A stretch of 64,000 nt of DNA from Astragalus membranaceus. Lineage: Eukaryota > Streptophyta > Magnoliopsida > Fabales > Fabaceae. Location of the stretch: the NCBI GenBank assembly GCA_039519185.1, contig CM076847.1, positions 20,519,251 through 20,583,250 of the forward strand, in the 5' to 3' direction. Numbering within the stretch: position 1 is the first letter of the stretch; each line of letters begins with the position of its first letter. This document shows positions 11,181 to 21,240 of the stretch, in pieces. A program made the translations under genes and the position numbers. A model generated the notes under the pieces. The model made no database searches. It was not told the origin of the DNA and was given only the letters and a program-made list of their open reading frames with translations.

Positions 11181-12939
11181 ACAAATGCACAGAAACAGTG
11201 TTAAGGGGAGAAAACTGATACCACTGTAAAATTATAGAGAAAATAGAGACACAAACAGGGGGAGACACTCAGAGCAATTCACAAAAAATACACACAGCAA
11301 ACACAGCAATATACACACACAGCAACAAAGACTAACAACACACAAATAGAGAGAAAAATCCTCTTAGGAAGAGGTGGTTTGAAGATTTAGAGAGACGGAA
11401 GCTAAAGCTGTAGGAGTGGCGGTGTTTTCCATTTCAAAGAGTTGGAACTAGGTTAGTTCCTAATTTATTTGTTTATTCATAAGACCAGCTTTCAATATTG
11501 TTTTTACCTCATTTATTCAGTATTATAAATCATGTAGCCTCAGAAAATCTTTCAGTCACTGAGCATGTATATACGCATATAGTCACAAACTAAAAGGAAA
11601 TTAGAAAGGCAAGGGAAACTTAATAGGAAACAGGGGAAAGAGGAGAAATCGCATTTTCATGTCCAAAGAAAATAGAGTGTGTTTTCATTACTTAAAAAAA
11701 TAAATAATAATAATGATGTAAAAGAAAACATCAAAAGTCAAAAATTAGAAACAGGTTCAGTAAAGGGAAAATGGGTTTTGCTGAAATTTGTTTAGAAAGA
11801 AAACATAGTCAAAACCAGAATTAGTTTCAACAAATAGGAGAGCAAAAATCAAACATTAGCAGTAGAATGAGAGAGAGTAAAAGAAAAGAACAGTACCCAC
11901 TCCGACCACCGTGTGTGGTGGTCGCCGCCACCTCCCCACGGCCAAACCTTCACCATCCGCCGCCGCACCCTCCGCCGTATCACCACCGTCACAGATCCGC
12001 CCGACCACCACCGAACACCTCTTCGCAACCATCTCCACCCAAACGGACGCCTCACCGCCAACCACCAACAACACCACCCCTTCACGGCCATCCACCCTCC
12101 TCGCACAATCACCATCCACCCTCCTCGCACAACCACCGACCAACCAGTAGCCATCACCCCTCACCGCCTTCAACCACCGTCCAACCAGTAGCCATTACCC
12201 CCCACCGCCTTTAACCACCACCGCCTTGCACCAAACACCCACCAACCTCCCTTCTGTTCTCCCCAAGCCGTCGCCGTCGCAGAAAGTGAGGATCGGTGTG
12301 GAGAAGGAAAGTGAAAACTGAGATGCGGCGAGAGGAGGAGAAAGAGCTCACGATTCGGTTAGAGCAGGAGAAAGAGGAGGATACGGCGTGGTGGAGAGAG
12401 GAGAGGGAGATATCAAAGCTAGGGGAGAGAGAGGGGCGGATACGGATCTGTGAGAGGGGAGAAGAGGAGTAAGGTTAGGGGAGAGTGAGTGCGGCGCGCT
12501 GAGGGAGAGAGGGGTTGCGAATTAGGGTTAGGATTTTAGGTTTTGCATTATATATGTGTGGTTTTAATTAATTTTAATTTTAATCCGATTAGGTTTCGCA
12601 CCCCACCAATTCCATTCTGCAACCCCTTGAAGCCCACGATTTTGCTTTTCGAAACGGCCCATTCCTTTTTTCCGTTTTAAAAAAAAAAGAAGCGCAGCCC
12701 AGCTTACAAAAATAAGCTGGGCTCACTGTTTACACCCCAGTTTTAATAATACAACCCCCCCTTTATTTACACCCTTATTCTACTACTGCACCCCCTGTTT
12801 CTCTTTTTAAATTTTGTTTCTTTCCCCGAAGCAAACTTATTTTTCACAAACCCTTTTTCTTTCCAAATAACAGATTTTCTTTTCCCTAAATAAGAATCAA
12901 TCCAATTGCGAAAACTCTTCAAAATCAAACTTTGTTAGT

Positions 12940-13700
12940 AATCTTGCGAAGCCTTTGCTCGCATGATTATTAACAATGGAGTGCTAATGGTGGTCACTTA
13001 GAGCCTTTGCTCAATTGATCATCATGAAAGCTCAATTTTCACAATTAAACAAGATAAAAAAACAAAAACATTTTTCAAAAACCCAGAACTACGTAGCTTT
13101 GAATTCTCCATCGCACCGGGAGATACGTAGGAGCGAGTCATATTCTCGTCAAGCGCAACCATAAAAAGTTTAGCATTTGCATAACAAAAAGAAAAGAGTT
13201 ATTTTCATAACAAAAAAGAATCACTTTTGCAAACCAAGATCATTTTCAGAACAAAAACCTTTTCCTTTCTAAAATCATTTTCAACCCATCGTCGCTAGTG
13301 GTTAATCAGAACCTTTGTTCGTCTTGCCATTGGTGGCGATGTCTTTTCCCCAAAGAACAACAAGCGATGATCACTCATAACCTTTGTTAGTTTGATCATT
13401 CGTGCCAATCAATCTCTTTCGAAAACCACTTTCAAAAAGGCAAATAAAAACGGGTTGCTACTAATGGTCAATCAGAACCTTTGTTCGTCTGACTGGTGGT
13501 AGTGACTCTCATTTTCAAGAGTACTTAGCAGTGATTACCCATAACCTTGGTTAGTTTAATCATTCACTAAATGCTCGTCCTATTTCGAAAACTCACTAAA
13601 AAGATAAAAGACAAAAAGCTTTTTTCAGGATAAAGAAGAACTACGTAGCTTTGAGTTCTCCATCGCACCGGGAGATACGTAGGAGCGGGCCTTGTCCCGT
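12940..13700 (+). repeat. Degenerate repeats and hairpins in the R/U5 part of the LTR
   Basis: Diverged copies of a unit around AGAACCTTTGTTCGT or ATAACCTTTGTTAGTTTGATCAT occur at about 12950, 13310, 13375, 13470 and 13535. Two copies of a longer block, GAACTACGTAGCTTTGA...GGGAGATACGTAGGAGCG, lie at 13086-13136 and 13638-13690. Each can fold, because CTACGTA pairs with TACGTAG and TCTCC with GGAGA (13089-13130 and 13641-13682). The same motifs are in the 3' LTR of element 2 at about 25021-25055 and 25505-25546. Confidence 0.7.
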
Positions 13701-14062
13701 CAAGCGTTTTTTTCTAAAAACCCATTCTTCCCCCTTTTCTTTTTCGTAATAAATAAAGATTTTCATTAAGAATTTTTCAATAAGAAGTAGAGAGGCAAAA
13801 TTAAGTATTTTCAAGTCAACACACTAAAACCACACATTTAATTAAAGGTTCCCTCTCAGTAGAGAGGACGTGTGGGGGTGCTAACACCTTCCCTGCGCGT
13901 AACCGACCCCCGAACCCTATTCTCTAGTTTCGCAAGACCAATCGCTCTCCAAAAAAGGTTTTCCTAATATTTTCCTTAATAAATATTGGTGGCGGCTTCA
14001 TTGTCTTAGAAAAAGTTGTGAACGAGGAAGGTTCTCCGTCGGGGACTTTTTCGGGCGCAACA

Positions 14063-14410
14063 GGGTGACAGCGTGCAAGAAGTCCTTAGCACCACTACTC
14101 CTCCAAATAGAGAGATAGGTGAACTTCATCTCCCATTGACAGGCAGGTTCTACAGATTCCCCTAGTCCTGCTGTTGACACGGCTATTCAGCTGGCTGTGA
14201 ACATGTTGGGGGTTACTCTTCCTGAAGCTACTGAGGAGGGTATAGCCAGCAGGGGGCATATTTCCACTTTGAGTGGCTAGTGGCGGTCTGCAAACGTCAA
14301 GTTAGTCAAGGCGACCATATTCTTGATGTCAGGGCATTCATATTGCTTTTACTAGGGATGTCTATATTTACTAGGGATGTCGATTATGTGCTTACTACAT
14401 ATTGCCTTTT
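14063..14410 (+). pseudogene. Fragment of a plant mobile domain (PMD) protein gene
   Basis: Translating in shifting frames gives short matches to the plant mobile domain: a segment like IGELHLPLTGRF, then AVNMLGVTLPEA and ASRGHISTLSG (14176-14277), then after a frame change FEWLVAVCKRQ and LDVRAFILLLLGMSIFT (about 14268-14370). The last resembles the AYLLYLLG helix typical of PMD proteins. PMD genes are carried by, or derived from, plant transposons. At least two frameshifts and one in-frame stop make it a pseudogene. It lies directly after the LTR end of element 1, so element 1 may have inserted into it. The family call rests on remembered motif shape, so confidence is moderate. Confidence 0.5.
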
Positions 14411-14885
14411 TCTCATACACTAATCAATTATGTACCTGTAGACATTTGTGCCTAACCTATGTAGCACGCTTTTATCAATTGTGGATATATGTTAGGTTAA
14501 TTGTGTGAGTGCTAGTGTGTTAAGTGATTTGAGCCGATCCTCAAAAGCGGTTTACATTTCATTCCTAAGACACGGCCGAACTTCCTAGAGTCTACCCTTA
14601 ACACTGACTTTCTTCTTGAGTTGGTTGTGCCTTGGAGTTCCACTTGTTACTTTATTTCAGATTTCTTCATCATCAAAACTTAACCTGCAACACGAGATAT
14701 CGACAATTTCAACTAATGAGGTACGGCTCACTCATACTCCGACGAGTCCTTACCCATACTGCGACAAGGTTCCTCTAAGAATCTTTAACTTCAAAGGTAC
14801 GGCTCGCCCATGTTGTGACGAGTCCTTGCCCATGCTGCGACAAAGTTCCTTCAACAAATCTCGATCACGAAGATACAGCTCGTCC
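14411..14885. repeat. Unassigned DNA with a short imperfect repeat around CCCATACTGCGACAA
   Basis: From about 14715 a unit of roughly 50-70 bp recurs, with forms of TACGGCTCRCCCAT and TGCCCATGCTGCGACAA, down to the left edge of element 2. The array resumes after element 2 at 25939 (TTCTTGCCCATGCTGCGTCAAG), which shows that element 2 split it. I see nothing coding here. Confidence 0.5.
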
Positions 14886-15244
14886 ATACTTGTCATACCC
14901 CAATTTTGTCCGGCTTAGGTCCAAACCCTAATTTTCCACACAAAAAGAAAAATATAAAAAAATAACTCATGCATTGCTTTTTGGGTCCTAGAAACCATTC
15001 CAAATCACTTTTAGGGTTAGAATGCACTTTTTGGGGAAATTAGGGCTTTAGGGTCAAAAAGGGCATTTTGGTCATTTTTCATAAAAGGATTTTGTATGAA
15101 AATATTTTTCAATAAACCTCATGCATGCAAGATAAAATAGGACAAGCACATGTGTTATGAATTTTTTTAGAAAGAATAAAATCGATTTTATCACGCATAT
15201 AATATATTCTTGATGAATAAGGAAGGTATCCATATTTTCAGGAA

Positions 15245-15720
15245 AGCAAATAATCGATTACCTTCTTGTTTCATTCAAGCCAATAATCGATTATTTGCTC
15301 TATGAAAACAAGCAAATAATCGATTATTCCCTTCCCCTTTTGAAGCACATAATCGATTATTAAGATGTCCATATTTTCAGGAAAACAAATAATCGATTAC
15401 CTTCTTATTTCATTCAAGCAAATAATCGATTATTTGCTCTATGAAAACAAGCAAATAATCGATTATTCCCTTCCCTTTTTGAAGCACATAATCGATTATT
15501 ACAATTTAAGGAAGGTATCCATATTTTCAGGAAAGCAAATAATCGATTACCTTCTTATTTCATTCAAGCAAATAATCGATTATTTGCTCTATGAAAACAA
15601 GCAAATAATCGATTATTCCCTTCCCTTTTTAAAGCACCTAATCGATTACTTACCTGAAAACAATTGAACCAATAATCGATTATCCATCTCAAGTGATTTG
15701 AGCAACTAATCGATTACCTA
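15245..15720 (+). repeat. Array of 14 TAATCGATTA palindromes in U3
   Basis: The 10-bp palindrome TAATCGATTA occurs about 14 times in 470 bp, mostly as AAATAATCGATTAYY. It is carried on a larger repeat of about 150 bp (segments beginning CATATTTTCAGGAAA at about 15230, 15369 and 15519). Spacing between palindromes is about 30-40 bp. The array lies just upstream of the TATA box, where an enhancer would sit. TAAT-type palindromes are known targets of homeodomain proteins; that these are bound is inference. Confidence 0.85.
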
Positions 15721-15750
15721 GCTTCCTAAAATAGATCAAATCTGATTTCC

Positions 15751-15758
15751 TATAAATA
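15751..15758 (+). promoter_or_regulatory. TATA box of element 2, 5' LTR
   Basis: TATAAATA, in CCTATAAATAGGAAGC, lies about 35 bp downstream of the last TAATCGATTA copy. The same box is at 24563-24570 in the 3' LTR. Confidence 0.65.
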
Positions 15759-16546
15759 GGAAGCTCATTTTTCATTTCAGGACACACACATTTTCACGAG
15801 ATCTGAGAAGAATTGCTCCAGAGACATTTCACGAGATCTGGGAAGACAACTCTCGCAAATCCCATTTTCCAGTTCTCCGCTTCATTTTTGCTCTATTCGC
15901 GCCGTTGGTCCGTCCGAGCTGATCTCCTGCAAGTGTTAGTCGGGGTTTGCGTTCTTCAGATCTGTAATATCTGTCTTCATCAGAGGTATTTCAGTCTTTT
16001 CATTTGTTAATATTTAGTTATTGTGACCCATGTGATTTAACTTAGCTATAGCGCTTATCTACTCGTTCTTGTATATTATCGTCCATTGCTGATGACGAAC
16101 CATATGATTCCCACTCATGCCTAGTGCATCATGTTCTAAGTGGTGAAGATGGTCTCGGGTGATTCAGCTTGCCACTTTCAAACCCTTTCAAAACCCTTTT
16201 TTCCCCCCTTCTCACCTAAAATAAAATTTTCATTAAAGATTTCCCATTCATCTCCAAATAAGAAATAAATAGGCAAATCTAGGCATTTTTCAAATCAAAT
16301 GTTAAAACCACACATTTAATTAGAGGTTCCCTTTCGGTAGAAAGGACGTGCGCGGTGCTAACACCTTCCTCGCACGTAATCGACCCCCGAACCTATATCT
16401 CTAGTTTTCAAAAGACCATCCGCCTTGTCCAAAAGACCTTTTTTCAATGTTTTGGTCTTAAAATTAAAATATTGGTGGCGGCTCCAAAATTTTTCCACGT
16501 TGTACATTGAGAAACCCAAAGAGGGGATTTTTCGGGGTGCAACAGC

Positions 16547-16565
16547 TGGCGACTCCGCTGGGGAC
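16547..16565 (+). other. Primer-binding site of element 2
   Basis: TGGCGACTCCGCTGGGGAC lies two bases after the LTR end. This sequence is the usual primer-binding site of Ogre-type elements, generally assigned to tRNA-Arg. It shows that priming by host tRNA was still possible in this non-autonomous copy. Confidence 0.8.
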
Positions 16566-17626
16566 ATTTTTTTAAAAAAAAAAAGACGAGGGTCAAGCCT
16601 AACTAATTTAAATGTGTGGTTTAATGTATTGTTGATTTGATTAAAACCCTGTTTGCCTTTCTTTCTTATCTTTTATTCCCTTTCTTTTATCGCTTATGCC
16701 CTTGCATTTTTTCAATCCCCATGATCCCCTCTTCTTGGCTCCTTTTCCTAAGGTGAGCAATATCCTTGTCTATAGATATTCTAGGTATGGAACCCTAGGG
16801 TAGATAACTTGTTATGGCTTGCTTTTGTCTGGACTGCTCTGGTTTTCATTTCAGGTGGGGGTAGTACTAGGGAAAATGCCCTTGACACACACTACACTTA
16901 TACCCTGTGACTATGTGCTTTGAGTGGGACCATAACCCAGGTCTGCAAAAACTTAGGAGAGTGGATTCGAGTAGTGAGAGCCCATCAGGACCTTTGTCCG
17001 TTTGGCTACTTGCGAAAGTTTCAACCAGAGTTGTGCTCTTTCATGATGCCTCACACCTAGCAGTTTGCTGCATTTGTGGGGAATTTTGTGAAAGGGACTG
17101 TAGCTCTGGTGGCCTTGTGAGGGAGTGAATAGAGCTACAGGGAAGGATTACCCTTTAAATTGCCCTAGATCATAGGTCTCACCTCTTTTTTAGGTCACAA
17201 GGGCTTTTCCAAAATTGTGTGTTGCATTGTTACATCTAGTTTAGTTCATTTCCGCCAACGTTTTTGAAAAAACAACGAAATTAAAAAGAATATGTTTTTC
17301 CTTCTCTTTCACAAATGGGGTGGCATAATAGGGTATACTGCCCTAAATTTTCAAAACCCCCACCTGTAAATATCTGTCTTTATAACAAGCATCCTCATCA
17401 CCCGCATTTTACATCATAACAGCATGCATTACATAAGCAAAATTCTGAAAAATTCATACAGCATTCCTCATGCATCTAAATACAAAAATAACATAAAACC
17501 ATATGCATTGCATTCATTTACGCATTCATACCTGTACTCATAAAAAATGTTCTATCATCAGAGAGAAAAACAAAAGGCAAGCTGGTTCGCCAACACCGAT
17601 ACTCCACCCGTCTACAAGCAAGATTG
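16566..17626 (+). other. Leader between primer site and gag of element 2
   Basis: About 1.06 kb. An autonomous Ogre would carry ORF1 between primer site and gag, but no comparable ORF is present. The only open stretch of note is a 73-codon one at 16907-17128 without recognisable similarity. The end of the leader (about 17380-17560) is rich in GCAT and CATACA words resembling the region before gag in element 1. Confidence 0.6.
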
Positions 17627-19867
17627 ATGGCTAGCAATCAACATCTCGAGAATGAGGACCCCCTGGGTCAAGATGAGTCGGTTGTGGAGATTCTTAACCC
17701 CGAGCAGCTGGCTCAAGAGAATCAAGCTTTGAAGACTAAAGTGGAGGCTATGGAAGCACAGATGGTCGAGGTAATGAGTATGCTACAGAATTTGAGGGGT
17801 GGGGCCACTGTTGGGGCCGCTGCTGTTGTAAATCCCGAAGGGGTTGTTACCTTCGTTTCTCCTCCGGTGTCCGCTGAAGTTACAACTACTCACACCTCTT
17901 ATGGACAGGGGGTCAGTCACTTTGCTCATCCTCCAGGGGCAAGCGGACAGAGTCATCTGAATGCACCGATATATCCTTGGGGGATGCCAATGGGTTATAT
18001 GCCGCCTGCTGCTGAAGCTATTCCTGTGGGGTCGAGTCAACCTGTCACGACTATGCCTGGTGGAGCTGCTATGGGACCACAAATTCATACTCCTAGTCCT
18101 GATACTGTACTGCCAAGAGGTTCACCTAGTCCTACTCTGGGAGTTACTGTGAACCCTCAGAACGCTGTCCATCATATGGGAAACCCTGCTCAGTATGGGG
18201 GTTATTATAACGGTCCGGGGAACCATCCACAAGGTCATTCGTTTGGGAACACTCAGCATGGGGATCGGTATCACTCGCTTGAAGAGCGCTTAAGAGCTGT
18301 GGAAGGATCAGGAACTAGAGCCAGGGATGCCCGAGATTTGTGCCTTGTCCCAGATGTTGTTATACCCCCTAAATTCAAAGCACCTGACTTCGATAAATAT
18401 CGCGGCACCGGGTGTCCATCTAGCCATTTGACGATGTATGTTAGAAAAATGGCCGCTTACGCTCATGATGACAAGGTGCTCATTCATTATTTCCAGGACA
18501 GTCTGACTGGGGCATCACTAGATTGGTACATGCAGCTGCAATCCTCCGAAGTTCACAGTTGGAAGGATCTCTCGGAAGCCTTTCTAAAACAATACCAGTA
18601 TAACATGGACCTTGCTCCAGACCGGTCTCAATTGCAGCACATGAGCAAAGGAGATAGAGAATCATTCAAAGAATATGCTCAAAAATGGAGGAGCATAGCT
18701 GCTCAGGTGAAGCCGCCATTAACTGAAAAGGAGATGGTGTACATGTTTATGGAGACCCTTCCAGGGTTGTATTATGATAGGTTGGTGGGGAGCGTTTCGT
18801 CCAATTTCTCAGATATGGTTGTCATTGGGGAACGATTAGAGCACGGACTGCGTAGCGGAAAGATTGCTGGAGGATTTGGCAATTCTAGTGGACAAAAGAA
18901 ACCCTTCTCCAATTTCCCCAAGAAGACAGAAGGGGAAACCAATGTTATTTCCGCAGGGGGAGGCCCATCTTTCAGCTCTCCACAGCAGGCGGTGCCATTA
19001 TCTTTCAACTCTCCGCAGCAAACTAATTCAGGCTACAGAGCCCAGAACTATCAAGAGAAGAGGCGTGCTAATTTTGATCCGATCCCGATGACCTATACTG
19101 AATTGTTCAATCATCTTGTCTCAAAGAAATTGGTCAATACTCGCCCCATGAAGCCTATACAACCTCCATTTCCTAGGGGGTACAATGATGATGCTACTTG
19201 TAGCTTTCATAGTGGAGGAGTCGGCCACACGGTGGAGGACTGCAAGGCTTTCAAATATGTAGTCCAGGATTTGATTGACGCCAACTGGATCTCTTTCAAG
19301 CCGAACAGTCCCAGTACAACTACAAACCCCCTACCGGGACATGGGACACCATCCGCTAATGCAGTAGAGGATTCTTTGGGGCAGACAATGATAAAAGATG
19401 TTAAGTGTATCCAGACTCCTCTGGAAAATATACATGCTGAGTTGTGTCGTCGAGGTGTTATCAAGAAGGGCTGTGTATGCGCCGATCCTTTATGTGTGGG
19501 TGCCTGCGAAGTTTTCAAGTCAGTCCTGCAAGACCTGATAGATCGGTGCGTGGTTCAGATAGGGACCCATGATATTGAAGATGAAAAAGAAATCAATGAG
19601 GAAGTAATAGCGGTGCCTATGAAAGAGAGATGTTGGGATACCCTAGGGGAGCCCAGTGGAAAGTTTGACTACTTGGTCAGATATGACGCTCCCGAGAGTG
19701 CTCAAATCCGAATGGAAGACATCCAGCCCACAGGATGGGATGAGGAAGAGGAACAAGACGATCAAATTGCTGTCATCAATGATGGTACTAAGTCAGAAGA
19801 GGGTGGTGCAAACCTGGTTTGTCGCTGCAGTGCTGGTGAAAGAATTAAAGAATTGAAAGACTGTTGA
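17627..19867 (+). CDS. gag: Intact Gag protein of the non-autonomous Tat element
   Basis: ATG at 17627 opens a 746-codon frame. The order matches gag of element 1: a low-complexity Gly/Pro/His-rich N-terminal part, then the gag domain (about residues 225-410: FDKYRGTGCPSS, SLTGASLDWYM, AFLKQYQYNMD, ETLPGLYYDRL), then the CX2HX5HX4C finger CSFHSGGVGHTVEDC near residue 526, then a second Cys-rich stretch. The last about 60 residues are acidic and end NLVCRCSAGERIKELKDC. The position of protease is missing: the frame goes from the post-gag linker to a tail resembling the C-terminal end of the protease exon of element 1. The deletion that removed protease therefore left an open frame. Particle assembly and RNA packaging are the likely roles. 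Confidence 0.88.
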   Translation: MASNQHLENEDPLGQDESVVEILNPEQLAQENQALKTKVEAMEAQMVEVMSMLQNLRGGATVGAAAVVNPEGVVTFVSPPVSAEVTTTHTSYGQGVSHFAHPPGASGQSHLNAPIYPWGMPMGYMPPAAEAIPVGSSQPVTTMPGGAAMGPQIHTPSPDTVLPRGSPSPTLGVTVNPQNAVHHMGNPAQYGGYYNGPGNHPQGHSFGNTQHGDRYHSLEERLRAVEGSGTRARDARDLCLVPDVVIPPKFKAPDFDKYRGTGCPSSHLTMYVRKMAAYAHDDKVLIHYFQDSLTGASLDWYMQLQSSEVHSWKDLSEAFLKQYQYNMDLAPDRSQLQHMSKGDRESFKEYAQKWRSIAAQVKPPLTEKEMVYMFMETLPGLYYDRLVGSVSSNFSDMVVIGERLEHGLRSGKIAGGFGNSSGQKKPFSNFPKKTEGETNVISAGGGPSFSSPQQAVPLSFNSPQQTNSGYRAQNYQEKRRANFDPIPMTYTELFNHLVSKKLVNTRPMKPIQPPFPRGYNDDATCSFHSGGVGHTVEDCKAFKYVVQDLIDANWISFKPNSPSTTTNPLPGHGTPSANAVEDSLGQTMIKDVKCIQTPLENIHAELCRRGVIKKGCVCADPLCVGACEVFKSVLQDLIDRCVVQIGTHDIEDEKEINEEVIAVPMKERCWDTLGEPSGKFDYLVRYDAPESAQIRMEDIQPTGWDEEEEQDDQIAVINDGTKSEEGGANLVCRCSAGERIKELKDC

Positions 19868-19891
19868 TCCTCCTGGGACCTTTGATTTAAA

Positions 19892-20125
19892 GTAGTCATT
19901 TGTAATGCAACCCTGTGGCTCTGCCCAAGCCCACAGGACCAGTTGTTAGGGGCGCACATGTTTTTATTTTCTAAATCATCATCATCAATAAAAATGTTGT
20001 TTTTGAATTCCAAATCAATAAAAAATCGATTCCTTTTCATTTCATGTGTCTTTTCTTTATTATTTTTGCTTGCTTGTCTCACCGTCCATTCTGCTTTTTC
20101 GCCTCGGCAAAAAGCAAATCCACAG
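19892..20125 (+). other. Counterpart of the protease/RT intron in element 2
   Basis: The segment aligns with the candidate intron of element 1. A GT at 19892 (TTAAAGTAGTC), then TTTGTAATGCA and CTCTGCCCAAG, are shared, and an AG acceptor follows at 20124-20125 (AATCCACAG). The flanking exons are partly lost, so the phase cannot be tested here. Confidence 0.5.
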
Positions 20126-20360
20126 CAATTGTCTCTCAAAATAACAGTGCCAACGGTCCATATTTTGACTTTGATCACCTTATCAATCAAGCAGAGTGGG
20201 ACGTTGAGAAAGACCGGGAAAATCCTCCAGAAGGTTAATGAAGCAAGGAAAAAGGGTTATTCAGCATCCCGGGGAATCCACTGAAGTGATCAACTTGGGA
20301 ACCGCTGAGAACAAGAAAGAGGTCAAGATGGGTACTTCAATAAAGGAAAATTAGAGCTCA
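20126..20360 (+). pseudogene. Relic of the RT-chain N-terminus
   Basis: Short matches to the segment just after the intron in element 1: SANGPYFDFDHLINQAEWDVEKD, here split by a frameshift, and further on the match to KVGTSMK. Similarity is lost at about 20355. No RT motif remains. Confidence 0.65.
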
Positions 20361-21240
20361 AAAGGGAAATAAAGAAGAAGGGCAAGTTCATGAAAATAAG
20401 TGAATTATTGTCCCAGAGTTAATTTTTGAGGAAATAAGCAATCATGATTAGAAATGAAGTCGGACTACCATTCCATATCCAAAGAGAAAATCCTCTCCTA
20501 CCCACCGTAAGCCAAGAAAATCCCAAAGAGCAAAACAAAATCCTTTCCGACCCATCTTAAGCCAAGAAAAAGCCAAAAATCCAAAAGTCACCTTAGACAA
20601 GGATTACCTCGAAAAAAAACAGTGCATCGTTCTTTATCAGTTCACCCAAGCTCAAAAAAAAAGGAAAGAAAAAGTCAAAGAAGGAAAATCATTCAAAAGG
20701 GAAAATTCCAAAACCAAAAGAAAAATACAAAAGAAATGTAAGTGGTGAGTTGGTACATGTTACCACAAAACCCAAGAGATCCTTGTCTCAATAAACCTTC
20801 AAACACTTTCTCATTTCCATGCACCTCTCCTCTCATAAACCGCCAACATTCTCCTTTGACCTCGACAGCCTGCCCTCCCCAGACCCTTAGCCAGGAATAA
20901 AACCTCCTAATACCTCATCAAGCCAGTTAACCATCATAAATCATCGATCAACAGCCAACACCGAATAAAAACCATCCTGCCATTAGCCCCAAATACTTCA
21001 TTAAGCTTACTCATCTCTCCTCCACAAAACACCACAATCCCGAAAGGTCCATCCCGATCAATGATTGATTGCTGTTTGTTTTCTCAAGGTTTTAGCTCAA
21101 GGACAAGTAAATTCATTTGTTTACAATATGCCAAGTGGGGCAATTCTGTCGCTCTTCACCCCTCCTACAACTGGGGAAATTGACCCTACACCTATCTCAT
21201 CCCTTGTCGCACTCACATTCATTGAAATCATACAGGGGCA
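20361..21240 (+). other. Filler segment replacing RT, RNase H and most of integrase
   Basis: About 880 bp with no recognisable relation to the pol of element 1. It is A-rich at first (repeats around AAGCCAAGAAAA at about 20510 and 20560), then C-rich. No ORF of note and no domain motif. It could be scrambled pol remains or captured DNA, and I cannot tell which. Confidence 0.5.

Larger units (their letters stand above)
1..14062 (+). mobile_element. Ogre-like (Tat lineage) Ty3/gypsy LTR retrotransposon, left end outside window
   Basis: The domain order on the plus strand is ORF1, gag, protease with G-patch, RT, RNase H, a second plant-type RNase H, integrase, 3'UTR, polypurine tract and 3' LTR. 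An extra ORF before gag and a second RNase H between RT and integrase are established hallmarks of the Tat/Ogre lineage. The 5' LTR and primer site lie left of the window. The copy is dead: gag and protease are in different frames, three in-frame nonsense codons interrupt pol (5859-5861, 6399-6401, 7537-7539), and a frameshift separates the two RNase H segments. The base after the LTR end is 14063 and the five bases there (GGGTG) are the expected target duplication, which cannot be confirmed without the left flank. Confidence 0.93.
10444..14062 (+). repeat. 3' LTR of element 1 (about 3.6 kb)
   Basis: It starts TGTCATATCCCAATTTTGTCC after the polypurine tract and ends GGGCGCAACA. Both ends match the LTR ends of element 2 (TGTCATACCCC... 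and GGGGTGCAACA). The U3 part (10444 to about 11170) is unlike element 2. The last about 1.1 kb is clearly related, for example TTGGTGGCGGCT near the end. The middle holds a C-rich stretch (about 11890-12240) and a G/A-rich stretch (about 12280-12530). Neither is coding. Confidence 0.85.
14891..16544 (+). repeat. 5' LTR of element 2, with an internal deletion
   Basis: It begins TGTCATACCCC and ends GGGGTGCAACA. It is 1654 bp against 2231 bp for the 3' LTR. Alignment with offset 8812 holds without indels at every landmark I checked from the start to about 16190. The 3' LTR then has about 577 bp (about 25002-25580) that is absent here. The junction falls at about 16195-16210 within AAAACCCTTTTTT, which also occurs at the other edge of the missing segment. 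Confidence 0.9.

Noticed and set aside
11849..12214. Overlapping Pro/His-rich and Trp/Gly-rich ORFs in all frames
   Set aside because: A C-rich repeat inside the LTR of element 1 gives open frames on both strands. No start context or domain.
15365..15667. 100-codon ORF with KQIIDYLL repeats, repeated identically at 24177-24479
   Set aside because: Translation of the TAATCGATTA array in the U3 region, upstream of the TATA box. Identity reflects LTR identity, not coding.
15245..15720. CRISPR-like array of short regularly spaced repeats
   Set aside because: The spacers are themselves repeated, the unit is a 10-bp palindrome, the DNA is plant and no cas genes are present.
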